A DNA stretch of 64,000 nt from PCRC01 sp017848435 (GTDB taxonomy: Bacteria > Pseudomonadota > Gammaproteobacteria > Burkholderiales > Burkholderiaceae_C), in the NCBI GenBank assembly GCA_965284315.1, contig OZ260072.1:806001-870000 (forward strand), read 5' to 3'. Position numbers and translations under genes: made by a program. The notes beneath the pieces were generated by a model. That model was given only the letters and a program-made list of their open reading frames with translations, was not told the origin of the DNA and ran no database searches. Of this stretch, positions 25,291-34,063 are shown one piece after another. Positions within the stretch are counted from its first letter, which is position 1, and every line of letters begins with the position of its first letter.

Positions 25291-26099
25291 CAGACATTCT
25301 TCTTTCAGCCAAGAACCTGAGCGTGCGCTTTGGCGGCGTGCTGGCCGTCAACAACGTGAGTTTTGATGTACGGCGGGGCGAGGTGTTCACCTTGATCGGC
25401 CCCAACGGCGCCGGCAAGACCACCGTGTTCAACCTGATCAGCCGCATCTACACCCCGACCACGGGCGAGATTGCCTGGCTGGGCGGCGCCACGGAGCTGC
25501 GCCTGACCAACCAACCGCCCCACCGCGTGGCGCAACTGGGCATCGCCCGCACCTTCCAGAACATCGAGCTGTTTGAACACGCCACGGTGCTGCACAACCT
25601 GCTGATCGGGCGCCACACCCACCGCAAGACCGGCCTCTGGCAGGAGGTGTTTTTCACTGGCAAGACACGGGCCGCCGAGATCGACGCACGGGAAAAGGTC
25701 GAGCGCGTCATAGAACTGCTGGACCTGCAGCACTACCGCGACACCATGGTCGCTGGCCTGCCCTACGGCGTGCGCAAGGTGGTGGAGCTGGCGCGCGCGC
25801 TGTGCACCGAACCGAAGCTGCTGCTGTTGGACGAACCCTCGTCCGGCCTGAACGTGGAAGAGACCGAGGACATGGCCTTCTGGATCCAGGACATCCAGCG
25901 CGAGCTCGGCATCACCGTCTTGATGGTGGAGCACGACATGACGCTGGTGTCCAAGGTCTCTGACCGCGTGCTGGCGATGAACCAGGGCGAGATGCTGGCC
26001 ATGGGCACGCCGCGCGAGGTGCAGACCCACCCCGGCGTCATCGAGGCCTACCTCGGCACGGTGGACGACGTGTCTTCTTTGCGGAGGCAAGCCGCATGA
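25287..26099 (+). CDS. livG: Branched-chain amino acid-type ABC transporter ATPase LivG
   Basis: This 270-residue ATPase has Walker A GPNGAGKTT, Q-loop ARTFQNIELF, signature region LPYGVRKVVELARAL (a LivG-type variant of LSGGQ), Walker B LLLLDEPSSGLN and switch VEHDM. The LivG-specific C-terminus MGTPREVQTHPGVIEAYLG is present. It overlaps livM and livF by 4 bp each (ATGA), so the four genes form one operon. Confidence 0.92.
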   Translation: MTDILLSAKNLSVRFGGVLAVNNVSFDVRRGEVFTLIGPNGAGKTTVFNLISRIYTPTTGEIAWLGGATELRLTNQPPHRVAQLGIARTFQNIELFEHATVLHNLLIGRHTHRKTGLWQEVFFTGKTRAAEIDAREKVERVIELLDLQHYRDTMVAGLPYGVRKVVELARALCTEPKLLLLDEPSSGLNVEETEDMAFWIQDIQRELGITVLMVEHDMTLVSKVSDRVLAMNQGEMLAMGTPREVQTHPGVIEAYLGTVDDVSSLRRQAA

Positions 26100-26893
26100 A
26101 CACCGCTGTGACCCCTGCCAGCGACAAGCCGATGCTCCAGCTGCTCAACGTCGAGAGCGCCTACGGCCCGATCAAGGCCATCCGCGGCGTCAGCCTCAAG
26201 GTGCGTCAAGGCGAGATCGCCACTGTGCTGGGCTCCAACGGCGCGGGCAAAACCACCATCCTGAAAACCATCTCGGGCATCATCGACCCGCGCAAGGGCT
26301 CAATCGAGTTCAAGGGCGAGGCCATCACCGCGCAAGACCCGGCACTGATCGTGCGGCGCGGCCTGGTGCATGTGCCCGAGGGCCGCGAGGTGTTCCCGCT
26401 GCTGAGCGTGCGCGACAACCTGCTGATGGGCGCCTACACCCGCCAGGACCGTGACGGTGTGGCGCGTGACATTGAAGCCGCGTACACCTACTTCCCCATT
26501 TTGAAAGAGCGCTCGGCACAAGACGCTGGTTTGCTCTCAGGCGGCCAGCAACAGATGCTGGCGATCAGCCGCGCGCTGATGGCGAACCCCGACCTGATCT
26601 TGCTGGACGAGCCCAGCCTGGGCCTGAGCCCGAAGCTGACCAAGGAAATCTTCGAGATCGTGGTGCGCATCAACCGCGAGCGCGGCACCACCATCCTGCT
26701 GGTGGAGCAAAACGCCAACATGGCGCTCAACGCGTCGGACTACGGCTACGTGCTGGAGAACGGCCGCATCGTGATGGAAGACACCTGCGAACGCCTGCGC
26801 GAGAAAGAGGACATCAAGGAGTTCTACCTCGGAATGAAGGAAGAAGGCGTGCGTGGCGAACGGCGCTGGAAGAAAAAGAAAACCTGGCGCTGA
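26096..26893 (+). CDS. livF: Branched-chain amino acid-type ABC transporter ATPase LivF
   Basis: This 265-residue ATPase pairs with LivG. Walker A GSNGAGKTT, signature LSGGQQQML, Walker B LILLDEPSLGLSP and switch VEQNANMAL are intact; VPEGREVFPLLSVRDNL is a LivF marker. The C-terminus adds a strongly basic tail (ERRWKKKKTWR) beyond the usual FYLG end, of unknown meaning. It is followed 17 bp later by the acyl-CoA ligase gene. Confidence 0.92.
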   Translation: MNTAVTPASDKPMLQLLNVESAYGPIKAIRGVSLKVRQGEIATVLGSNGAGKTTILKTISGIIDPRKGSIEFKGEAITAQDPALIVRRGLVHVPEGREVFPLLSVRDNLLMGAYTRQDRDGVARDIEAAYTYFPILKERSAQDAGLLSGGQQQMLAISRALMANPDLILLDEPSLGLSPKLTKEIFEIVVRINRERGTTILLVEQNANMALNASDYGYVLENGRIVMEDTCERLREKEDIKEFYLGMKEEGVRGERRWKKKKTWR

Positions 26894-26910
26894 GACGGGA
26901 AAGCAACGAC

Positions 26911-28767
26911 ATGAGCAACCTCTGGGACCTCACCCACATCCAGCCCGAACGCAACATCGTCCTGGCTGGCAACACGCTGCCTGCAATCTTCTGGAACGCG
27001 GTGGCCGAACGCGGCCCCAACGTCTGGCTGCGGCAAAAGGAACTGGGCATCTGGCGCAGCTGGAGCTGGACACAAACCGGTGCGGCGGTGCGCGAGATTG
27101 GCGATGGCCTGCTGAGCCTGGGCTTTGCGGCCGGGCACTGTGCCTCCATCCTGTCCAACACCCAGGTCGACTGGGTGCTGACCGACCTGGCCGTGCTGAG
27201 CTGCGGCGGCGTCTCCAGCGGCATCTACCCGACCGATGCCGCCAGCCAGGTGCAGTACCTGTGCGAAGACTCGGCCACCCGGGTGCTGTTCGTGGAAGAC
27301 GACGAGCAGCTCGACAAGGTGCTGGAGGTGCGCGACCGCCTGCCGATGCTGCACAAGATCGTGGTGTTCGACATGGAGGGTTTGAGCGACCTGCGCGACC
27401 CCATGGTCATCGGCCTGGACGATTTGCGGGCATTGGGCCGCACCCATGCCCGCACCCACCCGGCCATGCTGGACACGCGGGTGGCGGGCTGCCGCCCGGA
27501 AGACCTGGCCATCCTGGTCTACACCTCGGGCACCACCGGCAAACCCAAGGGCGCCATGCACACCCATGGCGGCCTGGTGTATTCGGTGCATGGGTACAAC
27601 ACCATCGTCTCGCAGACCATGCAGGACGAACGGCTGTGTTTCCTGCCGCTGTGCCACATTGCTGAGCGCCTCGGTGGCGAGTACCACGCGCTGTACGCGG
27701 GCGCCAAGCTCAATTTTGTGGAGAACCCGGAAACGGTGCCTGAGAACATCCGCGAGATCGCCCCCACGGTGATGCTCGGCGTGCCCCGGGTCTGGGAGAA
27801 GTTCTACTCCGGCGTGATGATCGCGCTCAAGGAGGCCAGTGGCCTGCAGCAGGCGGCTTACGCCTGGGGCATTGGCGTGGGCACCCGGATTGCCGACAAG
27901 GTGCTGGCTGGGCAGCCCGTCAGCACCTCGCTCAAGCTGCAGTTCACGGTGGCCCGCTGGATTGCGCTGAACAACGTGCGCAAACTGATCGGTATCCACC
28001 GTGCCCGCTACTGCGTCACAGGTGCAGCACCGATCTCGCCTGAGTTGGTGAAGTGGTACCTGGCGCTGGGCGTGCCCATGCTCGAGGTCTGGGGCATGAC
28101 GGAAACCTGTGGTGCCTCCACCTACACCCCGGCCAACGGCATCAGGCCCGGCATGATTGGCTTGGCCTGCGAGTACAACCAGGTGCGCATCGAGCCCGTC
28201 ACCGGCGAGATCCAGGTCAAGGGCGCCAATTTGTTCAAGGGCTACCTGAACCAGCCCGAAAAAACCGCCGACAGCTTCACCACCGACGGCTGGCTGCGCA
28301 CCGGGGACGTGGGCCTGGTGGACGACAGTGGCTACTTCAAGATCACCGACCGGATGAAGGACATCATCATCACCGCCGGCGGCAAGAACGTCACCCCGAG
28401 CGAGCTGGAAAACGAACTCAAGTTCTCGCCCTACGTGACCGATGCGGTGGTGATCGGCGACAAGCGGCCCTACCTGAGCGTGATCGTGATGATCGACCAG
28501 GAGAACGTCGAGAAATATGCACAAGACCACGACGTCCCCTTCTCCAACTACGCCAGCCTGACCAAATCGCCCGAAGTGCAGGCGCTGATCCAGGCCGTGC
28601 TGGACCAAGTCAACAAGAAATTTGCGCGGGTCGAACAGATCAAGAAGTTCTGGCTGCTCGACACCCAGCTGAGCGCCGAGGACGAGGAGCTCACCCCCAC
28701 GATGAAGCTCAAGCGCAAGCTGGTCGAGAAGAAATACGCCGCCCAGATCGAAGCCATGTACCGGTGA
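26911..28767 (+). CDS. AMP-dependent acyl-CoA synthetase (long-chain, COG1022-like)
   Basis: This 618-residue adenylate-forming ligase should activate a carboxylic acid to its CoA thioester. Motifs: the P-loop LVYTSGTTGKPKGAM, the A5-like WGMTETCG, GWLRTGDVG and KDIIITAGGKNVTPSELE, with the C-terminal catalytic Lys in PTMKLKRKLVEKKY. Overall it resembles the FAA1/long-chain group. It sits inside the liv operon between livF and the binding-protein gene, so it probably activates the imported ligand. That suggests the transporter carries a fatty or aromatic carboxylate, not an amino acid. Confidence 0.88.
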   Translation: MSNLWDLTHIQPERNIVLAGNTLPAIFWNAVAERGPNVWLRQKELGIWRSWSWTQTGAAVREIGDGLLSLGFAAGHCASILSNTQVDWVLTDLAVLSCGGVSSGIYPTDAASQVQYLCEDSATRVLFVEDDEQLDKVLEVRDRLPMLHKIVVFDMEGLSDLRDPMVIGLDDLRALGRTHARTHPAMLDTRVAGCRPEDLAILVYTSGTTGKPKGAMHTHGGLVYSVHGYNTIVSQTMQDERLCFLPLCHIAERLGGEYHALYAGAKLNFVENPETVPENIREIAPTVMLGVPRVWEKFYSGVMIALKEASGLQQAAYAWGIGVGTRIADKVLAGQPVSTSLKLQFTVARWIALNNVRKLIGIHRARYCVTGAAPISPELVKWYLALGVPMLEVWGMTETCGASTYTPANGIRPGMIGLACEYNQVRIEPVTGEIQVKGANLFKGYLNQPEKTADSFTTDGWLRTGDVGLVDDSGYFKITDRMKDIIITAGGKNVTPSELENELKFSPYVTDAVVIGDKRPYLSVIVMIDQENVEKYAQDHDVPFSNYASLTKSPEVQALIQAVLDQVNKKFARVEQIKKFWLLDTQLSAEDEELTPTMKLKRKLVEKKYAAQIEAMYR

Positions 28768-28848
28768 CATGCCGCCTAGGGTTACTGCGGTGGGCGTCAC
28801 AGGGATAAGTCTCTATAAGTGTGTTGTTCAATTGAGGAGTTAACCGAT

Positions 28849-30006
28849 ATGAAGTCAAAATCACTGCTAGCCTTGGTCGCTCTTGCAACCACTGCTACTC
28901 TTTCCATAGCGCAGCAAGGTGTCAGCAAAGACGAGATTTCGCTCGGCTCGATCCAGGATTTGTCTGGTCCGATTGCGGGCTTTGGCAAGCAGGTGCGCCT
29001 GGGCATGCTGCTGCGGGTGGACGAAATCAACGAGCAGGGCGGCATCAACGGCCGCAAGCTCAAGCTGAGCGTGGAAGACTCCAGCTACGACCCGAAAAAG
29101 GCCGTGCTGGCCGCACAGAAGCTGGTCAACCAGGACAAGATTTTCGCGATGGTGGGCCACATTGGCACCGCGCACAACCTGGCCGCCATGCCGGTGCAGT
29201 TCGAAAAGAACGTGATCAACTTCTTCCCGGTCACCGCCGCACGCGAGATGTACGAGCCCTTCCACCGGCTCAAGTACTCGTTCGCCGCCACCTACTACGA
29301 ACAAATCCGCACCGCCATGCCCAAGCTGGTGAAGGAAAAGAACGTCACCAAGGTCTGCACGATTTACCAGGATGACGAGTTCGGGCTGGAAGTGCTGCGC
29401 GGCGCAGAGGCCGGCCTCAAGGGCATGAACATGGAACTGACCGAGAAAACCTCGTTCAAGCGCGGTGCCACCGACTTCTCCTCGCAAGTGGCCAAGATGA
29501 AGGCCGTCGGCTGCGAGTTTGTCGTGCTGGGCAGCCTGATTCGCGAAACCATTGGCACCATTGGTGAAAGCCGCAAGACCGGGTTCAACCCCATCTTCCT
29601 CGGCTCCAGCGGCGCCTACACCGACCTGATCCACAAGCTTGGCGGCAAGGCCATGGACGGGCTGTACACCACCATGACGGTGCAACACCCCTACCTTGAC
29701 GAAGCCTCGCAGCCCATCCGCTTCTGGGCCAACAAGTACAAGACCAAGTTCAACGAAGACCCGACGGTGTTCTCGGTCTATGGCTACAACCTGATCGACG
29801 CTTTCGCCCGTGCCGCCGACAAAGCGGGCAAGAACCTCACCACCGACAGCTTCATCAAGGCGATGGACACGATGGTCATTCCACCCGATATTTTCGGCAG
29901 CGCCCAGGCCACCTTCGGCCCGCAAAAGCGATTGGGCAGTGAAGTGTCCCGGCTGTCTCAGATTCAGGACGGCAAGTGGAAGGTGGTCTCCGACTACGTC
30001 CGCTGA
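28849..30006 (+). CDS. LivK-like periplasmic substrate-binding protein
   Basis: This 385-residue receptor of the type I periplasmic-binding fold starts with the signal peptide MKSKSLLALVALATTATLSIA, with cleavage near SIA/QQGVS. ISLGSIQDLSGPIAGFGKQVRLG and VGHIGTAHNLAAMP are family hallmarks. GAGGAG lies 9 bp upstream of the ATG. The first 25 codons use AT-richer codons (CTA, CTT, ACT) than the rest of the gene, perhaps to slow or ease initiation. It closes the transporter-ligase gene group and is followed by a strong terminator. The ligand is probably the acid activated by the preceding ligase. Confidence 0.88.
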   Translation: MKSKSLLALVALATTATLSIAQQGVSKDEISLGSIQDLSGPIAGFGKQVRLGMLLRVDEINEQGGINGRKLKLSVEDSSYDPKKAVLAAQKLVNQDKIFAMVGHIGTAHNLAAMPVQFEKNVINFFPVTAAREMYEPFHRLKYSFAATYYEQIRTAMPKLVKEKNVTKVCTIYQDDEFGLEVLRGAEAGLKGMNMELTEKTSFKRGATDFSSQVAKMKAVGCEFVVLGSLIRETIGTIGESRKTGFNPIFLGSSGAYTDLIHKLGGKAMDGLYTTMTVQHPYLDEASQPIRFWANKYKTKFNEDPTVFSVYGYNLIDAFARAADKAGKNLTTDSFIKAMDTMVIPPDIFGSAQATFGPQKRLGSEVSRLSQIQDGKWKVVSDYVR

Positions 30007-30025
30007 TCGGCCCAGCCAACCCACA

Positions 30026-30052
30026 AGCCACCCATCCGGGTGGCTTTTTTTT
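30026..30052 (+). terminator. Rho-independent terminator of the liv-type operon
   Basis: Perfect 8-bp stem agccaccc / gggtggct (30026-30033 and 30038-30045) with loop atcc, followed by eight T (30045-30052). It lies 20 bp after the binding-protein stop. Confidence 0.9.
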
Positions 30053-30086
30053 CAGATGCACACGCACCGCACGACCTGGACCGCCC

Positions 30087-31520
30087 ATGGCCTCACTTGA
30101 CACAGACTACCTGATCGTGGGTGCTGGCGCCACGGGCTTGGCGTTCGCCGACACCCTGCTGGCAGACAGCGACGCCCACATCACGCTCGTGGACCGGCGG
30201 GACCAGCCGGGTGGCCACTGGAACGGTGCCTACCCCTTTGTGCGGCTGCACCAACCCTCGGCGTTTTACGGCGTTAACTCGCTGCCACTGGGCACCGGCA
30301 GAAAAGACACGTCGGGCCACAACGCCGGCCTGTACGAGCTGGCTTCGGGGACCGAAGTGATGGCCTATTTCCAGCAGGTCATGTCACAGCGCCTCCTGGC
30401 CAGTGGCCGGGTTCGCTTCCTGAACCTGACCGAGTTCATGGGGTTCGAAAGCGGCACAGCCACCACCCGCGCGGGCCTCAATGGCGCGCAGCACCACATC
30501 ACCGTGCGTCAAAAGCTGGTCGATGCACGTCACTTCAGTCCGGACATCCCGGCCACTCACCCGCCCCAGTTCAAGGTAGGGGCTGGTGTGCGCTGGGTCA
30601 CGCCGACCGGGTTGGCTTCTGCGGCCTTGGCGTCCCGTGCTTCCCCGGAGGCAGCGCATGCCGCTCGTTATTGCATTTTGGGCGCGGGCAAGACCGCCAT
30701 GGATGTGGGCGTGTGGCTGCTGGAATCCGGGGTGGCGCCCGATTCGATCCATTGGGTGGTGCCACGCGACTCCTGGCTGATCAACCGGCGAACCACGCAG
30801 CCGGGCATGGCATTTTTTGAGGACACCATCGGTGGTCAAGTCAAGGCCATGCAGGCCATGGCCGAGGCCACCAACGTCGACGACCTGTTCGAGCGGCTGG
30901 AAGCCGCTGGGCAGATGTTGCGCATCGACCGCAACACCCGGCCAACCATGTTCCACTACGCGACCATGTCGGAAGGTGAGGTGGCGTTGCTGCGGCGCAT
31001 CCAACAGGTGATCCGCCTCGGCCGGGTCACCGCCATCGAGCCCGAGCTGCTGGTGTTGCAGCAAGGCCGGGTGGCCATGCACCCCGACACCCTGTACATC
31101 CACTGCACCGCCTCGGCCGTTCGGCCCCGAGCCAGCGAGCCGATCTTTCAGCCGGGCAAGGTGGTGCCCCAGCTGGTGCGCGCCCCATTGGTCACCTTCA
31201 GTGCCGCAGTGTGCGCGCACGTGGAAGCGACCTATCCGGACGATGCGTCAAAAAACCACCTCTGCACCCCGGTGCCATTTCCAAAAGGCTTGGCGGGCTA
31301 TGTCCGGTCCACCCAGGTGAGCATGCTGAACCAGGTGCGCTGGAACCAGGACAAGGCCCTGCGCAGCTGGATGCGCGACAGCCGGCTGGACGGGTTTGGG
31401 CAACTCACGGCCAGCGTGCCTCCCACCGACACCGACAAACTGGCGCTGCTGGCGGCGTTGAGGGAGCAAGCCGCTGCCGCAATGGCCAACGCGCCGAAAC
31501 TGCTGGAGCCAACCCCATGA
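30087..31520 (+). CDS. FAD/NAD(P)-binding oxidoreductase, monooxygenase-like
   Basis: This 477-residue soluble protein has two Rossmann folds. The first opens YLIVGAGATGLAFADTLL (FAD), with VDRRDQPGGHWNGAYPF. A second begins YCILGAGKTAMDVGVWLL near residue 195 and probably binds NAD(P)H. The layout resembles flavin-containing or Baeyer-Villiger monooxygenases, but I do not see their FxGxxxHxxxW/P signature. Its stop overlaps the start of the DUF2855 gene (ATGA), so the two form a coupled pair. Substrate unknown. The terminator at 30026-30052 separates the pair from the upstream operon. Confidence 0.75.
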   Translation: MASLDTDYLIVGAGATGLAFADTLLADSDAHITLVDRRDQPGGHWNGAYPFVRLHQPSAFYGVNSLPLGTGRKDTSGHNAGLYELASGTEVMAYFQQVMSQRLLASGRVRFLNLTEFMGFESGTATTRAGLNGAQHHITVRQKLVDARHFSPDIPATHPPQFKVGAGVRWVTPTGLASAALASRASPEAAHAARYCILGAGKTAMDVGVWLLESGVAPDSIHWVVPRDSWLINRRTTQPGMAFFEDTIGGQVKAMQAMAEATNVDDLFERLEAAGQMLRIDRNTRPTMFHYATMSEGEVALLRRIQQVIRLGRVTAIEPELLVLQQGRVAMHPDTLYIHCTASAVRPRASEPIFQPGKVVPQLVRAPLVTFSAAVCAHVEATYPDDASKNHLCTPVPFPKGLAGYVRSTQVSMLNQVRWNQDKALRSWMRDSRLDGFGQLTASVPPTDTDKLALLAALREQAAAAMANAPKLLEPTP

Positions 31521-32644
31521 CCACGACCCAATTCCAGGTACACAAAACGCGGCTGCACGACACACGCTGTGTGAGCCTGCCAGACACCCCTTTGGCCGAA
31601 GGACAGGTCAGGGTTCGGGTGGTTCAGTTCGCCTACACCGCCAACAACATCACCTACGCCGCCTTCGGCGATGCGATGCACTATTGGCAATTCTTCCCGG
31701 TACCCGAAGAACCCGATGCAGGCACGGCCAGCTCACCCTGGGGCATCGTTCCCGTGTGGGGGTTTGGTGTGGTGGTGGAAACGCGCTGCGCGGGTGTGAG
31801 CGCGGGTGAGCGCCTCTACGGCTACTGGCCCATGGCCTCGCACGCGGTGTTGCAGCCGGTGCGCGAATCGCCTCAGGGCTTCTACGACGGGACCGAGCAC
31901 CGGACTCACCTGCACCAGGTCTACAACCAGTACCTGCGCTGTGCGGTAGACCCGCTGCACACCGCAGACCAGGAAGGGCTGGAGGCGCTGCTGCGGCCGC
32001 TGTTCCTCACCGCCTGGCTGATCGACGACTTTCTGGCCGACCACCAGTTCTTCGGCACCGCACAAGGCCAAACAAAGGGCGTGGTGCTGCTCTCTTCGGC
32101 GAGCAGCAAAACCGCCTTCGCCACCGCCTCGATGTTGGCCCGCCGGCCCGAGGTCGAGGTGGTGGGGTTGACCTCGCCGGGCAACGTGGCGTTTTGCGAA
32201 AGCCTGGGGGTTTACAGCCGCGTCGTCACCTACGATGCGCTCGACGCCATGGCCCCTGACACGCCGTGTGTGTACGTGGACTTTGCTGGCAGCGGGCCGC
32301 TTCGGCTCCACATCCACCGCCACTTCACCCAACTGGCACACAGCTGCGCGGTGGGCGGCACGCATGTGGGCGAACTGGCGGGTGGGCGAGATCTGCCTGG
32401 CCCGAAGCCGGTGCTGTTCTTTGCGCCGGCCCAGGCCAAACAACGCCAACGCGACTGGGGGTCCGCCGGCTTTGTCGAGCGGCTGGTCACGGCCTGGCAC
32501 GGTTTCGTCCAGCAGGTGAGCCAGGCCGAGACGCCTTGGGTGCAAGTGCAAACCCACCTCGGGCCCGACGCGGTGGCGGCCGCGCACCGGCTGGTGCTGG
32601 AAGGGCGCGGAGATGCCCGCCAAGGCCACGTGATGGCCCTGTGA
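31517..32644 (+). CDS. DUF2855 family protein (diverged medium-chain dehydrogenase-like)
   Basis: This 375-residue protein matches DUF2855. The N-terminal half resembles the GroES-like domain of zinc-free alcohol/quinone dehydrogenases (VRVVQFAYTANNITYAAFGDAMHYWQFFP, then WGIVPVWGFGVV). The C-terminal half resembles a Rossmann domain but has VLLSSASSKTAFATASML in place of the usual glycine-rich loop. No zinc ligands are visible. Family function is not established. It is translationally coupled to the preceding flavoprotein, so the two probably act on the same substrate. Confidence 0.8.
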   Translation: MTTTQFQVHKTRLHDTRCVSLPDTPLAEGQVRVRVVQFAYTANNITYAAFGDAMHYWQFFPVPEEPDAGTASSPWGIVPVWGFGVVVETRCAGVSAGERLYGYWPMASHAVLQPVRESPQGFYDGTEHRTHLHQVYNQYLRCAVDPLHTADQEGLEALLRPLFLTAWLIDDFLADHQFFGTAQGQTKGVVLLSSASSKTAFATASMLARRPEVEVVGLTSPGNVAFCESLGVYSRVVTYDALDAMAPDTPCVYVDFAGSGPLRLHIHRHFTQLAHSCAVGGTHVGELAGGRDLPGPKPVLFFAPAQAKQRQRDWGSAGFVERLVTAWHGFVQQVSQAETPWVQVQTHLGPDAVAAAHRLVLEGRGDARQGHVMAL

Positions 32645-32673
32645 CCCGCTGAGCCAGTCGCCCGCGCGTGGCG

Positions 32674-33549
32674 TCAGACCACTGCGCTTGCCAGACCCAG
32701 CATCTGCCTGGCTTCGGCCGGACTGGCCACCTCGCGGCCCGCTTCGCGGGCATAAGCCGCCAGCGTCTCGATCAGCGGTGCGTTAGAACCCACCTTCGTG
32801 CCATCGGGCAGGTAAAAGGTGTCTTCCAGCCCGCTGCGCAAGTGGCCGCCGAGTTCGGCCGTGCGGCGGTGCACCGGCCAGATCTCGGCACGGCCAATCA
32901 CCGTGGTCTGCCAGTTGGCGTCCTTGATCTTGAGCTTCAGCAAAATCGGCAACAGGTCGGGGTCGGCCGGCATGCCGGACTCCACCCCCATCACGAAGTT
33001 GTACTCCAGCGGGCCGGTGTACATGCCGGTCTGCACGTACATCTCCACACAGCGCACGATGCCCACATCAAAGCACTCGAACTCGGGCAAGGTGTTGGTC
33101 TCGTTCATCACATCGATGAAGTCCTGCACCTTGGCCGGCGGGTTGTCGAACATCATCGGCGGCCAGGCCCATTGGCCATTGCTGCGCACCTTCAGGTAGT
33201 TCAGCGAGCCCGCGTTGCAGGCGGCCATCTCGGGCCGGGTGGCGCGCAGGCAATCCAGCGGCCCCTGGTAGTCGGGCCCCACCACGCCAGTGGTCTGGTT
33301 GATGATCAGGTCGGGGCAGGCCGCCCGCATCGCCTCGGTGCAGGCCAGTGCCACGGCCGGGTCCCACGATGGCAAATGCCCTTTTCCGGGCGTCTGGTTG
33401 CGGAAATGCACATGCACCACCGAGGCACCGGCGTCATAAGCCCGGCGCGCCTCCTGCGCCAGTTGCTCGGGTGTCACGGGCACGTGGTGCTGGCCCGGGT
33501 CGGTCAACACGCCGGTGATGGAGCAGGTGATGATGGCTTTGTCGGTCAT
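32674..33549 (-). CDS. Beta-keto acid cleavage enzyme (BKACE, DUF849)
   Basis: BKACE enzymes use zinc to condense a beta-keto acid with acetyl-CoA, releasing acetoacetate and a new acyl-CoA. This 291-residue protein has the zinc histidines at 46 and 48 with Arg50 (VVHVHFRN). It has the NAGSLNYLK core and a C-terminal GGHLRSGLEDTF whose Glu242 should be the third ligand. It is last in the nine-gene operon, 13 bp after the thioesterase gene. In context it might process the beta-keto acid formed after carboxylation and chain cleavage; the true substrate is unknown. Confidence 0.88.
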   Translation of the reverse strand: MTDKAIITCSITGVLTDPGQHHVPVTPEQLAQEARRAYDAGASVVHVHFRNQTPGKGHLPSWDPAVALACTEAMRAACPDLIINQTTGVVGPDYQGPLDCLRATRPEMAACNAGSLNYLKVRSNGQWAWPPMMFDNPPAKVQDFIDVMNETNTLPEFECFDVGIVRCVEMYVQTGMYTGPLEYNFVMGVESGMPADPDLLPILLKLKIKDANWQTTVIGRAEIWPVHRRTAELGGHLRSGLEDTFYLPDGTKVGSNAPLIETLAAYAREAGREVASPAEARQMLGLASAVV

Positions 33550-33562
33550 GGCTTCTCCCTTC

Positions 33563-34054
33563 TCAGGAAACAATGTAGGCAGCGGCCCCGGTGGACAGCA
33601 GCTTGCCGTCGGCACTGCGGAACTCCATGCGGGTGTTCGCCACCCGGGAACCAAGGCGCAGCACCTCGGCCGAGATCTCGAAATGCTCACCCTGCACCGG
33701 CCGCAGGTAGTCGATGCGCAAGTCAATGGTGCCGAGCTTGCCGAAACGCTCCAGCCGCTTGCCCATGGGTTCGTCCATGTGCCGGGCAAAGACCGCCGCC
33801 ATCACGGCAAACCCACCGACCGCGTCCAGGCAGGCGCTGGTCACGCCGCCGTGCATGCGGTGGTGGGTGAAGTTGCCAACCAGTTCGGGCTTCATCTGGA
33901 CGGTGGCCGTCACGCGCTCTGGCCGGAAGCTTCCCAACTTGAGGCCGATCAGCTTGTTGAACGCGATCCGTTCGTCAAACATGTGCGTCAGGATGGCCAG
34001 CAGTTCGGGCTCGAACTGGACGGCAGTGGTGGCTGTGTCTGTTTTTTTGCTCAT
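33563..34054 (-). CDS. PaaI-type hotdog-fold thioesterase
   Basis: This 163-residue hotdog protein has the PaaI-like core NFTHHRMHGGVTSACLDAVGGFA, where the conserved HGG and Asp form the thioester-hydrolysing site, and IDLRIDYLRPVQGEHFEI. It should release free acid from acyl-CoA intermediates. It lies 9 bp downstream of an acyl-CoA dehydrogenase and 13 bp upstream of the BKACE gene, so it may supply the keto acid used by BKACE. Substrate not determinable from sequence. Confidence 0.85.
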   Translation of the reverse strand: MSKKTDTATTAVQFEPELLAILTHMFDERIAFNKLIGLKLGSFRPERVTATVQMKPELVGNFTHHRMHGGVTSACLDAVGGFAVMAAVFARHMDEPMGKRLERFGKLGTIDLRIDYLRPVQGEHFEISAEVLRLGSRVANTRMEFRSADGKLLSTGAAAYIVS

Positions 34055-34063
34055 GGTGTCCGT

